From: Mesotaenium endlicherianum
Taxonomy: Eukaryota; Streptophyta; Zygnematophyceae; Zygnematales; Mesotaeniaceae
Direction: 5' to 3'
DNA: 64,000 nucleotides
Assembly: GCA_009602735.1 (NCBI GenBank)
Contig: WELA01003891.1
Location: 331,567 to 395,566, forward strand
In this document: positions 33,632 through 45,204 of the stretch, piece after piece
Position numbering within the stretch: position 1 is the stretch's first letter
How the letters are laid out: every line of letters begins with the position of its first letter
Notes under the pieces: generated by a model
Told to the model about the DNA's origin: nothing
Databases searched by the model: none
The model's input: only the letters and a program-made list of their open reading frames with translations
Position numbers and translations under genes: made by a program

Positions 33632-35298
33632 GGAGGGAGATGCCTCTGCGGCCCTATGGTCAGGGGAGTCAGTCCTCCTCCTGTCTTTGATCTTCTAAAG
33701 CCTCTCAGAGAGGGAGGCTCCGTGTAGGGACCCGGCGGAGAACGCGGTAACTGTGCTGTTTCCTCCTACACAGTTTGAAACTGAATGGAGGCAGCTTTCT
33801 CCTGGGCATCCCTCAAATTGACTGGTACATATATCGGCATCCCAGAAAGATGTTGCATGACATGAGCTAAGGGTACATGCCCTCTCTGCGAGGAAGATGC
33901 CGGCAGGCCTCTGGCAATTTCTCTAGCAGCCCTCCTGTCTGCCCTGTCTGACTGGGTCTCCGTGCCTGGTGATGGGTTTTGTCCTCTGGCAGTTCCCAGC
34001 CAAGTGATATCCTCCTCTTCAGCGAGTTGCTGCAGGGCCAATCTCGTCCTCCCCTACAGGGGATGTGGCAGGTGTCAGGATCACGGCGGGGCTAGTGTCC
34101 TCCTCCTCGCCTTCCTCCTCGTCTTCCTCTGACTCCTCCTCCTCTCCGTCCCCGGGTTCCTCTGAGACTTCTGGGGTCTATCCTGTCAGCTGCTCCAGTT
34201 CTTCCCGATAAAAGAATATCCCACTGACCTTCCCCTTTTGGGTGCTGGTGGGGGCTGCTGAGTTCGGACCGCATACAGGTCCTCTTCTCCCTTCTTGCTT
34301 GCCCATTTGGCATAAGCGTGCTTCTTTTTTGAGAATGACTCTCGGGCCCTGCTTCTGTCCCCCTGCATTTCTTGGCTCATGCAGTCTCTGACTCCATCCA
34401 ATCTCGGGTCCCAAGCCGCAATGTGAGGGGGCAATACTATGTTCCCCTTTAGGTCTGTCGGGAAATCCTCCTCCGTCGCCCTGTCATTCTGCTGGTCCCT
34501 CATGTTGATGGTCATCCACCGGGGATCAGGGGGCTTTTGGAAGAAGGCAGGGTCTGTCCTTTTAAGAGTACAAGGGTACCAGTGCCCTGCAAAGTCTAGC
34601 TGACTGGTTTCCCTGGCCAAGAATTCCCAGCTCCTTCTCTCCACCTCATTATACATAGCCTTGAACCTGTTATGGGATGTAGAGTCCTTGAAGCTGTCCG
34701 CTTCCATGGGGATCATCCTGATGACCCTATCTTCCCCCTAGATACCAGGAATCGATACAGCCCCTGCTTCGTTCACCTGGGCCATTGCCTTGGCCTCTCT
34801 GACCGTATATCCTACCATCCTGGCGTAATCGTGGTAGAGGAGGAGCCCCGTGCTGACCTCTATATACTTGTCAAAGATTTTGGATGTCTCCCCTTCCCTC
34901 TAGAGGATGTCCTTCTGTAACTCACTGCGACTTCTCTGAGCATACTTGAAGGCCTCCTCTAGTAGATCGAAGCCCTTGCCCAGCACTGTGTAGCGGTAGC
35001 TGCTGATTCTCCTCTGCTCTTCTTCAGCCTGCTGCTTCCGTCTCTCCTCAGCTTGCCTCTCCTCCTCTGCTTTCTTGGCCTCCTCTGCAGCTTTTCTGTC
35101 CATTTCTTCCTGCCTCAGTCTGGCCTGTTCCTCCTCCTCCTTCTTCTTCTGTGCCTCCCGCTGTTGTTGGAATCGTTGTGATTCTCGAGCGGCGATGGAG
35201 GATGACTCGATGTCTCCACGGAATCGCAAGTATTCTGCATGTGCCTCTTCTGCCTTTCTCTTCCTCTTGAGTTCCGACTTTTGAGTCATCCTGCTCAA
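33632..35298 (-). pseudogene. ORF3 of A2
   Basis: A copy of the family-A extra 3' ORF, colinear with A1 ORF3: basic start (MTQKSELKRKRKAEE), coiled coil, the same globular middle (LLLYHDYARMVGYT, RSWEFLARETSQLDFAGHWY) and acidic segment. Broken in several places, but conservation with A1 is high throughout. Confidence 0.85.
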
Positions 35299-35637
35299 TC
35301 ATAAACACAATGCAATTAGTAAAGTCATGATATTTTGCCGCTACTGAGTGCCCTTGATGAAAAGAACGCGATCGGGAGAGTTTCTAGTGTGAAATACCTG
35401 GTGTGAGTAAATATAAGGGAAAAATTGAGTTAGAGAGAAAGTGAGTGTGAGCGCAGGTTGAGTGTGTAATATGGTTATCAAAGATTTTCCGGCTGATCCC
35501 GAAACAGAATACCACTCCCTCCAACTTAATTTTAAAGGTGGGCTGCCTGTCACAACTGTCACTAACTGTCACATCCCCCTCCAACTTATATGGAGACAGG
35601 ACCTCCTGTCACCTTCCCATGTCTACAGAAGGGACAA
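35299..35637 (-). other. Spacer between pol and ORF3 of A2
   Basis: Equivalent to the A1 spacer. It again carries two extra copies of the polypurine-like 12-mer (35517-35528 and 35577-35588) around gtgacag-type short repeats. Confidence 0.6.
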
Positions 35638-38470
35638 TTAGGGCGGTGCCCCAGCCGCCCGATTGTGGAACCGTTTCAACGCCCCTTTGGCATTAGTCAG
35701 CTGGTCTTTAAACTCCCAAGTGTCCCCAGAGGCATCGTAACCCTTCCATCGGATGAGGTACTTCATGACATATTTAGACGATCGACGGACCGAGCGAGCG
35801 TCTAAAATCTCATTGACCTTATATTCCTCAGGGTCGCCGTCCCGGTTGGACAGGTAACCGACCTGTGAACAGTGTATCACCTTTGATGTATGGTTCCAGG
35901 AAGGAGACAGTAAAGACTGGGTGACCCTTGTAGTCCGCTGACATGTTCAGTCTGTAAGCATTCTGACCGACACGACGCACCACCGAATATGGACCGACCC
36001 AGACAGGGCAAGCTTTTTCTTGACCACACCAGGGAGGTACAGGTGCTGAGAATGCAATTTGACTAAATCGCCCTTAGAAAATGTCAGCTCCGGACGGTGT
36101 TGATTAGCGTATTTTTGTTGGTTTTCTTGGGCTTTGTGCAGGTTTTGTTAGACTTCTGACAGGTTGTCAGCAAACTCCTGAGTTAACTGGAGGGAGACCG
36201 GATTGTCAATCTCTTCAGGGTCAGTTAAAGACTCCCCCAGTACATCTAAAGGAGACTTAGGGACTCTACCCAGGCTGCGTTCAAAAGGAGTCTTGCCCGT
36301 TGACGCGTGCACCGCACTGTTGACCGCAAACTGAATTTGAGGCAACAGGTCATCCCAATTATCTTGTTTTTGGTTAATATATGCTCTCAGCACCTCCTGC
36401 AGAACGCGGTTAGTTCTTTCAGTTTGCCCATCAGTCTGAGGGTGGTTTGCTGTGCTGAGCAGCTGTTTGACTTCCATTAACCCCATTAAAGCTCTCCAGA
36501 ATTAAAGGTAAATTTTGAGTCTCTAGTTTGAGACAATATTAGAGGGTAGCCCATGTTGGCAAACGACATGGTTGTAGAACTGTCTCGCTGTTTCGAGTGA
36601 AGTTACTTTGATAGTTGTGGGGATGAAAATGACCATTTTTGTCAATACATCCACTACTACCAGTATCGAATCATGCCCATTGGCAGTTCTTGGTAGTGTT
36701 ACCACCCAGTCCATGGATATTGTTTCCCAGCGGCCAACTGGGATGGGCAGTGGTTGTAAGAGGCCCCCCGGTGGTGTGTGCCTAGACTTATTTATTTGGC
36801 ATTGGTCACATGACTTAACATATTCAAGACCTCCCGGGGTAACCCCTCCCAATGATAATGTTTTGCCAGTTTGCCAACAGTTTTGGCCTGCCCCAAATGC
36901 CCACCCAGTAGACTGTCATGTGCTTGACTCAGTAAAAGGGACCTTATTTCCAAGTTATTAGGAATGACCAGCTTCAGCGTGCCTGAAGTGGTTTCAATCA
37001 CCCAGACCCCACCCTTAAGTCGATACCCGAGTGCAGTAGCAGGACACACACCATCAGTGGGGCTGGGCTCAAATGTTGGGTCAGAAAGGTAGGCTTTCCT
37101 AAGTTGTTCTAGCAAGGACTTTTTCACCATTAGTGAAGTGAGTGCACACAGGACTTTATCTACAGCATGCTGACTAAAGTTCCTCTCTTGCAAGTCAGGT
37201 CTTCTAGAGAGTGCATCAGCAGGATTCAACTTCCCTGGTTTGTAGTCGATCTGGACTTGGAACTGCTCCAGCATCTGGCTCCAGCGGTTCTCCCTCCTCG
37301 ACAGCTTGGACTTCTTCTGAAAGTGAATCAGAGCTAGATGATTTGTAATCACCTTAAAGGCTTTACCATGTAAGTATGCTCTCCACTGTTTGAGCACATG
37401 AATGATAGCTAGCAGCTCTTTATCATGCACTGAGTAATTAATCTCAAGCTCTGGATTAAATTTCNAAGCTCTGGAATCTGTGTTTTCAACTCCTCGCTCT
37501 CCTCACATAAGACAAGCCATAAGTGCGTTGCCATGGTGGGTGACTACCCGGTAATAATTCAACCCTATGATCTACTTCCCTGTTAGGGGGTAGTCTTGGA
37601 GGCATACTAAATACATCCGTGTACTGAGCAATAATTTTTGCAGCAGTAGGGTGTTCGGGAGGGCTTACCTTTTTCTCCACCACTTCTTCAGGTTGAGGAG
37701 GTACCTCTCTTAGCAGCAGATAGAACATTCTGTCTTCCTTCCGGTTCCAGCTTTTGACAAACTCCATTGCATTTAGCAACTTGCATCCTTCTGGAAGCGT
37801 CTTATTTCCTTCATTTGCCATCCACACAGGACAAGAGGAAGAGCACTGGTGGGTGCCAAGTTAGTCTGCCCATCACTGGCTCCTCTCACTTTAACTGTAC
37901 CTCTGCTCCAACACACTTCAGCTTGATGTCTATTAAGCCAGGACCTGCCTAGCACGAGATCATAGAAGCCAGTGTTGAGTACCTCAAATGTAAGCGTTTC
38001 AGTTAGAACTGCAATGCCAGAACCTAACTGGACCTCAATAGGCTTGGTTATAACTCCTCCCGGGATACTTGAGGCATCTCCAAGGAATTTGTTTCTATTC
38101 CCTTGGGTGAGAGTAGGCAGCCTTAGCCGCTTAACTAAGTCCTTGTGGATAAAGGTATGTGACGCCCCTCCGTCAACAAATGCCCTCACCTTCCTACCTG
38201 CAATCATGCAATGCAGTAGGATAGGGGGGACTGTCTTTTCCTGACTTTCGCATTGTTCTCCTGACGTAGCAAAGAAATGTTGGACATCAGGTGGAACAAG
38301 AGCATCCAGAGTGTGCACTCTCTGGACGTCTATATTGCTGATGGTCTCCTTTATCTGGTTGTCAGGCATGCATAGTGAATCCAGTTCAGCAGGACCCATA
38401 ATACCTGCTACGAGGGCAGCTAGTGACGACTCACTATCTCTAGCATCCTCACAGTCAGTAGACTGGATTA
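35638..38470 (-). pseudogene. A2 pol region
   Basis: Chromodomain (ARSVRRSSKYVMKY, LIRWKGYDASGDTWE), integrase (NHPQTDGQTERTNR, zinc finger near 36800), RNase H and protease ([15 protein letters not shown]) words are present in family-A order. A fossil, less complete than A1. Confidence 0.85.
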
Positions 38471-39946
38471 CTGACTGTTGCTGTCTTTTAAAGGCTGGTC
38501 TTTTCTCTCGACCTTTGGGAGGTGCTTGTCTGGACACTGCTCTCTGAAGTGACCTGGCTGCTGGCAATGGAAGCGAATCGATTTTGCTGAGGCTGGTCTT
38601 GGCTTAGTCCTACCACCACCTCTACCATAGCCGCTTCGAGAGAAACCCCCTCTACCTCTAGACTGCATGGCATTGTACTCATACCCATATTCATCACCCT
38701 GATCATTCTCAACCTGGCCTCCTTCAATTGCATTGTAGGAACTGTGGGGCTTTTTGACAATCTTAGACACCAAAGCATTACTCTCGCGCTTGTGATTGAA
38801 CTGCTGTTGATCCCAGGCATCAGCATCCTGGATCAAGTCAGCCAGTTTCTCATACTTCTTCTCTGCAAAATGACCAAATGCTTCGGATTTCAAGCCATAC
38901 CTGAAGTATGCTATCCTACACCGCTCTGGCAAGTCTAGCTGTTTCATCATGTTCTCCTGGAACTTTTGAGCAAACTCAGCAACTGAAGTGGTCTGTTTCA
39001 GTGCCAAGGAGATCATCGCATAGATAGCTTTCTCCTGCTGGTTGATGACATCAAACTTCTCATGCAACTTCTCGACAAACTCTACCCACGTAGGGTCACC
39101 GAGTTGCTGAGCCTTACGCTCTCCTTTCCAGTATAGCCACCAGTCTGCGGCACTGCCTTTCAGTAGCGCACCGATGTGCCTGATCTTCTCCTAATCTTGC
39201 AATTCTGGGTAGTTCTCCAGCCACTGCTCAACATCCGCGAGAAACTTGATCAGGTAATATTTTATGTTTCCCTCAGGATCAAAGTCCTTGGGAGGTTTTG
39301 GCTTGTGCTTACTAGGCCCTTTGCCACCACCTCCAGTGGTTTGAGAACCCAGTTGGTCTCTAACCCGCAGTAGAGACATTATGATTCTTTTGTCCTCCTG
39401 TTGGGACTCATACATGGTCGCCATTTGCGACTACATTTGAACGAACAATGCTCCCAATTCAATACTCTGGGGTGGGAGTCTAGCAAATGCAGCAGCAGCA
39501 GTGGCATCTGCTCGATGAGTAGTGTCCTCAACAGTCCCTCTCGCTCCTGCAGCAGCAATTTCTGCCGCATTCAGCCGGTCACGTATTTGGCCGAGGGGTA
39601 CATTGAGTTGTACAGCAGGAGGTGGGTTCAGAACATTGGCCCTTGATGCCATAAGTTCTTCAACAGTGCGCTCGCCAGCTGGCTGTCCTTCCCTCCTTTC
39701 TGTATCTTCAGCGGCCTTTGCTAATTGTTTACCTTCTAATTTGGCTCTCTCCTCTTCAGCTTGCTGTGCTGCAACTGCGGCAATAGCAGCTGCCTCATCT
39801 GCAGCCTCTCTAGCTGCAGTATCTGCCACTGCTTCAGAACAGGTACGGGTTCCCGCTACATGGTTTTCCGCCTGGTTTTTGACATTCTTGTTATCCTGGT
39901 TCTCCATGTCTCGAGAGTTGCTAGTTTGAGACCTTTTCCTTACCAT
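38471..39946 (-). pseudogene. A2 gag region
   Basis: Starts at 39946 (MVRKRSQTSNSRDMEN), Ala/Glu-rich helical part, capsid words (KFLADVEQWLENYPELQD, LKQTTSVAEFAQKFQ), Arg/Gly-rich tail and a zinc-knuckle-like end (CQQPGHFREQC). Broken. Confidence 0.85.
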
Positions 39947-39967
39947 ACAAAGAAGACTGTGACAACC

Positions 39968-39979
39968 GCTCCGATACCA
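39968..39979 (-). other. Primer-binding site of A2
   Basis: TGGTATCGGAGC on the minus strand, one base from the 5' LTR. Confidence 0.75.
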
Positions 39980-39980
39980 C

Positions 39981-40699
39981 TGAAATGATTCGACTTGCCA
40001 AATAGGTAATTAACAATTAATAAAGATCTTTATATCAGCAAGTAATCTTTATGGTATTTTCCATTAACTGGTTAAACGGCAAAGGACAACACACTAGCAG
40101 TGGACATTACTCGTAAGTCAAATGTATGTAAACTAGCATCAACAATGCAATCAGTAAACTCATACATAAGCAAGTTTAGAAGACAGTGCATATCAATGGC
40201 TTCTCGCCTTGGATTTAGATCTCTCTCGGCAAGCTGTACAAGAGAGTTGGCCTCGTTTCCGAATATCGAACCCGGGAGCAATACCTAGCATATGTACATG
40301 GAATGAGTTTACTGTTCAACGGTAAGTGCGATGGCACCGCCTACCCGGGAGTTAACCACGCTGGCAGGACCTCGGTTAACCAAATCCACCGCCATCTCCC
40401 ATCATCCCGAATCGCCATCCATCCTAAGGATGTCATTTGGCCATTCATCTAGCACACCACACCTACATGCATCTCTAGGCAATTCGCTGCGACCAAGTAC
40501 GGAAGTCAGCTGGCTGGCAAAGAATGTGTCAGCGGGCTGACTTAAGTTGACTTCAGCCTGCTGCTTTTGGCTGAGTCATTAAACTGATTTAAAATATATA
40601 TAGCAGCAGACTGACTATTAACTAGAGTTCAGCAGGCTGGACTTAATAATTGTTATATTTAAATGAATATTATATAAACCAGTATACTGATTCATTACA
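39981..40699 (-). repeat. 5' LTR of A2
   Basis: 719 bp, higher-coordinate copy, ending TTCATTACA on the plus strand and followed by the duplication CGCAG. Confidence 0.9.
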
Positions 40700-40704
40700 C
40701 GCAG

Positions 40705-42489
40705 ATATTGGCTCCATAAGGGCAGCCAAGCACACTCCATAAGCATCCCATGCTTCTAACACGGCTTGTACTTGTTCTGCATCATCAGGCTGGTTACAGA
40801 AGACACACTCTGCCAGCTCTACAAAGTGTTCGAGGAGGCGGTGGCACTCCCGTCCAAAGAAGCTTGGCTTGGCTGCCCTGTTTCTCTTCTAACCTTTCTT
40901 CAAGGCCTTCACAGCCTCTTTAGGTACTGATACCTTCACCTTCTCTTTCAAGAGCTTGAGGAACTCATCCTCTTTGGTTTGCCTTGATAGGAATGCATGC
41001 AAAGTTCTCTCATACACTGTAGCTGAGATTCTCCAGTTCAAGTGCAATATGCACACAACACAGTCATTGGGCGGTATGTTATACAATGGTGGCTTCTTGT
41101 GTCTCTTTCCTTGGTGCTAGAGCTGGTAATTGAGTATGGCCTTATTGCTCTCCTTATCTGGCTTGCCCAGCGTCGTCTTCATGATGTCATTGTCCATACT
41201 CTCAAAAGCTTTTGAACAGTGTGGACACGTCATCAGCAACTTGCCCACATCATGAGTATGAGTTGCAGCCTTCATCCCTTCCAAGGTGCGAAGGACACCG
41301 CGGCCACACCTGTCATGGATCTCCTTTGACGTGCGAAGGCACCATAAGCATGGGTATGTTGAGCTTGCTCCAGTCAGCCCAAATAAGCTATTACTGAATT
41401 TGTAATCGCCACCTTGAAAGAACTTCAATCTGTATAGGTCTCGTTCCACATGCAGGCCTGCTATTATCACAGTGCCCATTTCCTCCAATAGCCTTTGAGA
41501 CACACTGTGTATGCTATTATAGTCATCCTGACCTTCAAAGCATATGAGGGTGCAGGTATTAGCTGCTGAGTTTGTCATGCCCAAGCTGTCTTTTGTTATA
41601 ATTTTTGACAACTATTGTAGTCTGATCCACTTGCCTATGTAGTGCTGTTGCGTCTCCTATGATCTGCACCCTTATTACTCTGCATGGTTGGAGCTACAAT
41701 TGTAGTATGCGTTGTCTCAAAGTCTCTTGCAATGACAAGGTCATTGTCAGCCCATCTGCACTCTCTTTTGGTCCTACTTGAGCATAGATTTTGGCTGCCA
41801 AGTTCTCTACTTTCCTCCTAGAAGGCAGCTTGGGGAGGGGAATCTTGGTGTTTTTTATGTACTTGGGCTCCTATAGTCCTATCGCTTGAAAGTGTCTTTG
41901 ACATGATGTTCACAAGCATTTGGTATTGCTCTTGAGAAAGTTTCAACTTGTACTTGATAGCCAGCCCTAACCTGTCATCCCACTGCTCCTATGTTCGCTT
42001 CACTGTGGCCTCCTCTATGATTGGCTTCAGGTGCAGCTCGGTTGTAATAGCTTCCAATATATCTTTGTTCTCTGGCTTATTAAAGAAGGCTGCCAATGAC
42101 TTGGTCATGTTTGTCTCACATCCAAACTTGTTACCCATAAATAGCTTTAGGTCATTACTCATTATTTGCCATGTTCTTGCAGATTCTCCACCTACTCTAT
42201 GACGCTTTGCTAGAGGAGTTTGAGGGACTGCCATTGACACCTTTTCCTTCAAGTACCTCTCTCTCATAGCTGCTCTTAAGTCTTTCTTCATGCCCATTAA
42301 CTGCAGAGCAACCTGTACCTTCCTATCAGTTGTTTTCCTCTTCAGGCTTCTGCTTTCGTCTGCATACTTTAGCATTTCAGACTTGTACCTCTCTACTTTA
42401 CTCTCTAACCTCTTTGAAGTATCTACAGGTGCTTTCTTAGCACCTGTTTTCTTCCTCTTCAGAAATTTGCCACCTGCTCCTCTAGGCAT
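40705..42489 (-). pseudogene. T minus-strand ORF, N-terminal and central parts
   Basis: Starts at 42489 with a basic segment (GKFLKRKKTGAKK) and a charged helix, about 165 residues to 41992. Central parts in other frames include GMTNSAANTCTLICFEGQ, LKFFQGGDYKF, a CxxC knuckle (STYPCLWCLRTSKEIHD, about 41330) with a second pair (TCPHCSKAF), then PPNDCVVCILHLNWRIS and FFGRECHRLLEHFVELAE, up to the A2 insertion at 40704. Stops and frame changes separate the parts, so it is decayed. The layout (GGDYKF, then CxWC, then a helical end) is reminiscent of RNase-H-like transposases with a zinc insertion, but I cannot assign a superfamily or catalytic residues. Its C-terminus is at 25642-26049. Confidence 0.5.
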
Positions 42490-43937
42490 GTTTGTGTTAG
42501 TCTTTACTCTTGGTATTGTTATTCTTTTGGGTTAATTATGATTCTTTTGGGATCTTGGGATGGGTGCACGCTCTATTTGGAACACAGCCTTTACAGGATC
42601 GATGATGAAAAAGAACTTTTGGATGAATGTGCACAGAGTTATAGGCGGATTGGTAGGTGGGTAAGTAGTCAAATGTGGGTTCTGTAAAATTTTGGCGTTT
42701 TTTTATTTTTTGCATTTTTTGATTCTAAAAATTATTATCTGTATTTGTAGGGAAAAATTTATGTCATCATGTACAGTTCACTTCTACTTACACACCAAAA
42801 ATTGTGGCACAAAATAACTTGCACATGTAGCAGGACTTATGAGGGTGTGGGAACCAAAATGTCAATTTTTTGATGCGTACATTTATTAAATTTCATAAAA
42901 CACTTCAAGTCTGAAAAACACCTTCAAATTTCAAACTTGAACCTGTTATGCAATTCTCTTATATAGCAAAACATTAAGCAATGCCAGGTGGTTAACATAT
43001 GCCACAGACCACATGCATTAAATAAGTCACATTTCAAAAAGTAGCCGACTTATTGCCTACTTCTCCACATGTAGCTCATGGGCCCTATCCAGGGCTATGG
43101 TGCTTAGAATGGGCTGTATCTTCACCGGTAGCACTATGGGGGAGTGCAAAATCTAGTAGAATCATTTTCAAATCCGTACTCCTAGTGATTCTGCATTGTA
43201 CGGACTGGCACGCTTCACATGTGCGAGAAATTCCACATGTCACAATTTGGAGGCTCACAGCCTGGTGTGGTTTGATGCAAACCAATTTTGTTTTTGATCC
43301 ATGATTTTCCAGATGGGTCCTAAATGCTGCCTCAAAATCTGGGGATGATCAAGAAAGTGGGTTACAAGTTATAGCCATCTGTATGGAGTGAAAGAATGGT
43401 GCAACATGTAGCATTTTTTCCATGATCGCTCACTTTTGCAGATTTCAATTTGTGTGCATATCTTGGGTCTCACTGAATGGAATGACCCAAAACTTCTTCA
43501 ATATCTCTTAGGGGGTATAATAAATCCAATGAACCAATGTGCAGATCCGTACTACAAGCATATCGCATTTCATGGACTGCCACTCTTCACATGTGTGAAA
43601 AGTGCCACATGGCACACTTTGGAGGCCCATACTGAAATTGATTTTATTAAAAAACATAACTTTTATTTCCTGGCTACTTATGAGAGCCTTTAGTAGCCTC
43701 TCAAAAAATAGAGTCAACTAGGAACTTTTTGGACAACTGATGGTCATTTGTATGAAGCAGCAAGAATGAGAGAAAGTGAGAATTTCCACTTTTGTCAACA
43801 AATTCTTTACTTTCACTAAAAGTGCAATAATTTATAAGAAAACGTAACTTGAGTCTAAAACTTTAGGAAGGTCTATATATGGGGGTTGTCTACTAGTATC
43901 TCAAATTTCAAATCATTCCGACAAAACCGCCGCATAT
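42490..43937. other. Right noncoding region of T with a diverged ~375-bp duplication
   Basis: About 1.4 kb without a credible ORF. Two blocks (about 43165-43270 and 43535-43645) share the order atccgtact, ggactg, cttcacatgtg, ccacatg-cac and tttggaggc at about 375-bp spacing, indicating an old duplication. A-rich stretches flank them. Confidence 0.5.
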
Positions 43938-43989
43938 GGCGCTAAAAGGTATCTAAGTGTCCAAACAATGGGCATTTGGGCTGCATGTG
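43938..43989 (-). repeat. Right terminal inverted repeat of T
   Basis: Read on the minus strand: CATGCA, GCCCAAATG, GACACTTA, CCTTTTAGCGCC, the imperfect inverse of 14764-14811 with longer internal spacers. Confidence 0.55.
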
Positions 43990-44700
43990 ATGTCATCAAT
44001 CAGATGGAGAAAGCTATCTATGCAATGAACCCCTTGTCATTGAAGCAGACCACTTCAGTTGCTGAGTATGCACAAAAGTTCTAGGAAAATATGATGAAAC
44101 AGCCTACGTTGCCAGAGCTGTATAGAATCGCATATATCCGATTTGGCTTAATTGGTTTGGCTTAATTGAAGTCTGAGGTCTCGAGTCATTTAGCTGAAAA
44201 GAAGTATGAGAAGCTGGCTGAATTGATCCGAGATACTGATGTTTGGGATCAGCACCAGTTCAACCATAAGCGCCAAAGTATTGCTTTGGGGGCTAAGATT
44301 GTTAAAAAGACACATGGTTCCCACAATGCAATTGAAGGAGACCAAGGATGATCAAATGGATAAGCAAGAGTACTCTGGGTATGAGTACAATGCAATGCAA
44401 TCTAGAGCTAGGGGTGGGTATTCTCAAAGAGGCCTTGGAAGAGATGGTGGTAGGACTAAGCCGAGACCAGCCTCAACAAATTTTACTTTTTATTATTGCC
44501 AAGAGAACGGCCACTACGGTGAGCAATGCCCTAGAAAACACCTATTCAAGGTTGAGAGAAAGGATCAACCTTTAAAAGACAGCTACAGTCAATAATCCAG
44601 TTTACTGCCTGTGAGGATGCTAGAGGTAGTGAGTCATTGCTAGCTGCCCTCGTAGTAGGTGTTATGGGCCCTGCTGAACTGATTTCACTATGCAGACCTA
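43990..44700 (+). pseudogene. A3 gag, C-terminal part
   Basis: Continues family-A gag directly after T: words AIYAMNPLSLKQTTSVAEYA, EKKYEKLAELIRD, an Arg/Gly-rich tail and a zinc-knuckle-like end (CQENGHYGEQC), then the start of the pol leader. Fossil. Confidence 0.8.
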
Positions 44701-44701
44701 A

Positions 44702-45204
44702 TGTAGTGATTTGAGTTATTATATATTAGTTTGCATATATTTTAATGTTTTCAAATATATTTGGAGTAGTATTGTGTGGAGTCAAGTGTGAATAGGTACT
44801 CTAGTAACTTGGTTCATGTCCTTTGAACCTTCCAAGGCATTTTCGAAGTTAGAGGAAAGACCTAGAAGAACTCCACGTGGCAAAAGTCAAATGTGCCATT
44901 TTTAGGTCAAAAGGACATGTGTACATTATTCTAAAAAGAGGTGGCAAGTTTTGGGATGTGTTGGGTGCCAACACATCAACATACCCCTTCCTAGAAATTA
45001 CTTATTTAACAAGTATATAAACAAGAGCTAGAGCATAGAAAGACAGGGGAGAATCACTCTTGTACTTGCCAAAATCCAGAAATATATTAATTTTCAAGAA
45101 GCCATCTCTCTTTCAAGAAGCTACCACTTGTGTTCAAAGATCCTTGTCTCGAATAGATAAAGTATTCTGTTTTACTAAGTACTTTATCTATCTGTTTCAC
45201 TACA
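44702..45204 (+). repeat. Solo LTR of family B
   Basis: 503 bp, nearly identical to the LTRs of element B. Flanked by the 5-bp duplication CCTAA (44697-44701 and 45205-45209) within A3, so it arose from a full insertion that later recombined between its LTRs. Confidence 0.93.

Larger units (their letters stand above)
32791..40699 (-). mobile_element. Ty3/gypsy chromovirus family A, copy A2 (broken)
   Basis: A second family-A element on the minus strand with two 719-bp LTRs, primer-binding site, gag, pol and ORF3. Perfect target duplication CGCAG (32786-32790 and 40700-40704), inserted in transposon T only about 50 bp from element B. At 7.9 kb it is shorter than A1 (9.0 kb) and carries roughly ten breaks. 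Its LTRs differ more from each other than those of A1 do, so it looks older. Confidence 0.92.
14764..43989. mobile_element. Two-gene DNA transposon T, nested inside A3 gag and itself carrying A1, B and A2
   Basis: Family-A gag stops near 14763 and resumes at about 43990. The material between has imperfect terminal inverted repeats and, after setting aside A1, B and A2, amounts to roughly 5.6 kb in four blocks (14764-15654, 24628-26054, 32740-32790, 40705-43989). Two convergent ORFs are visible: a plus-strand one with a zinc ribbon and coiled-coil segments, and a minus-strand one with a CxxC-containing core. I cannot assign a superfamily. Target duplication is unclear; a shared GCATG near both ends, or a codon-sized duplication in gag, are both possible. 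No catalytic triad could be assigned. Confidence 0.6.

Noticed and set aside
40705-42489. Assigning T to the RAG1/Transib, KDZ or CACTA groups
   Set aside because: Resemblance is limited to a CxxC layout and some short words; no catalytic triad, terminal signature or clear target duplication supports any of them.
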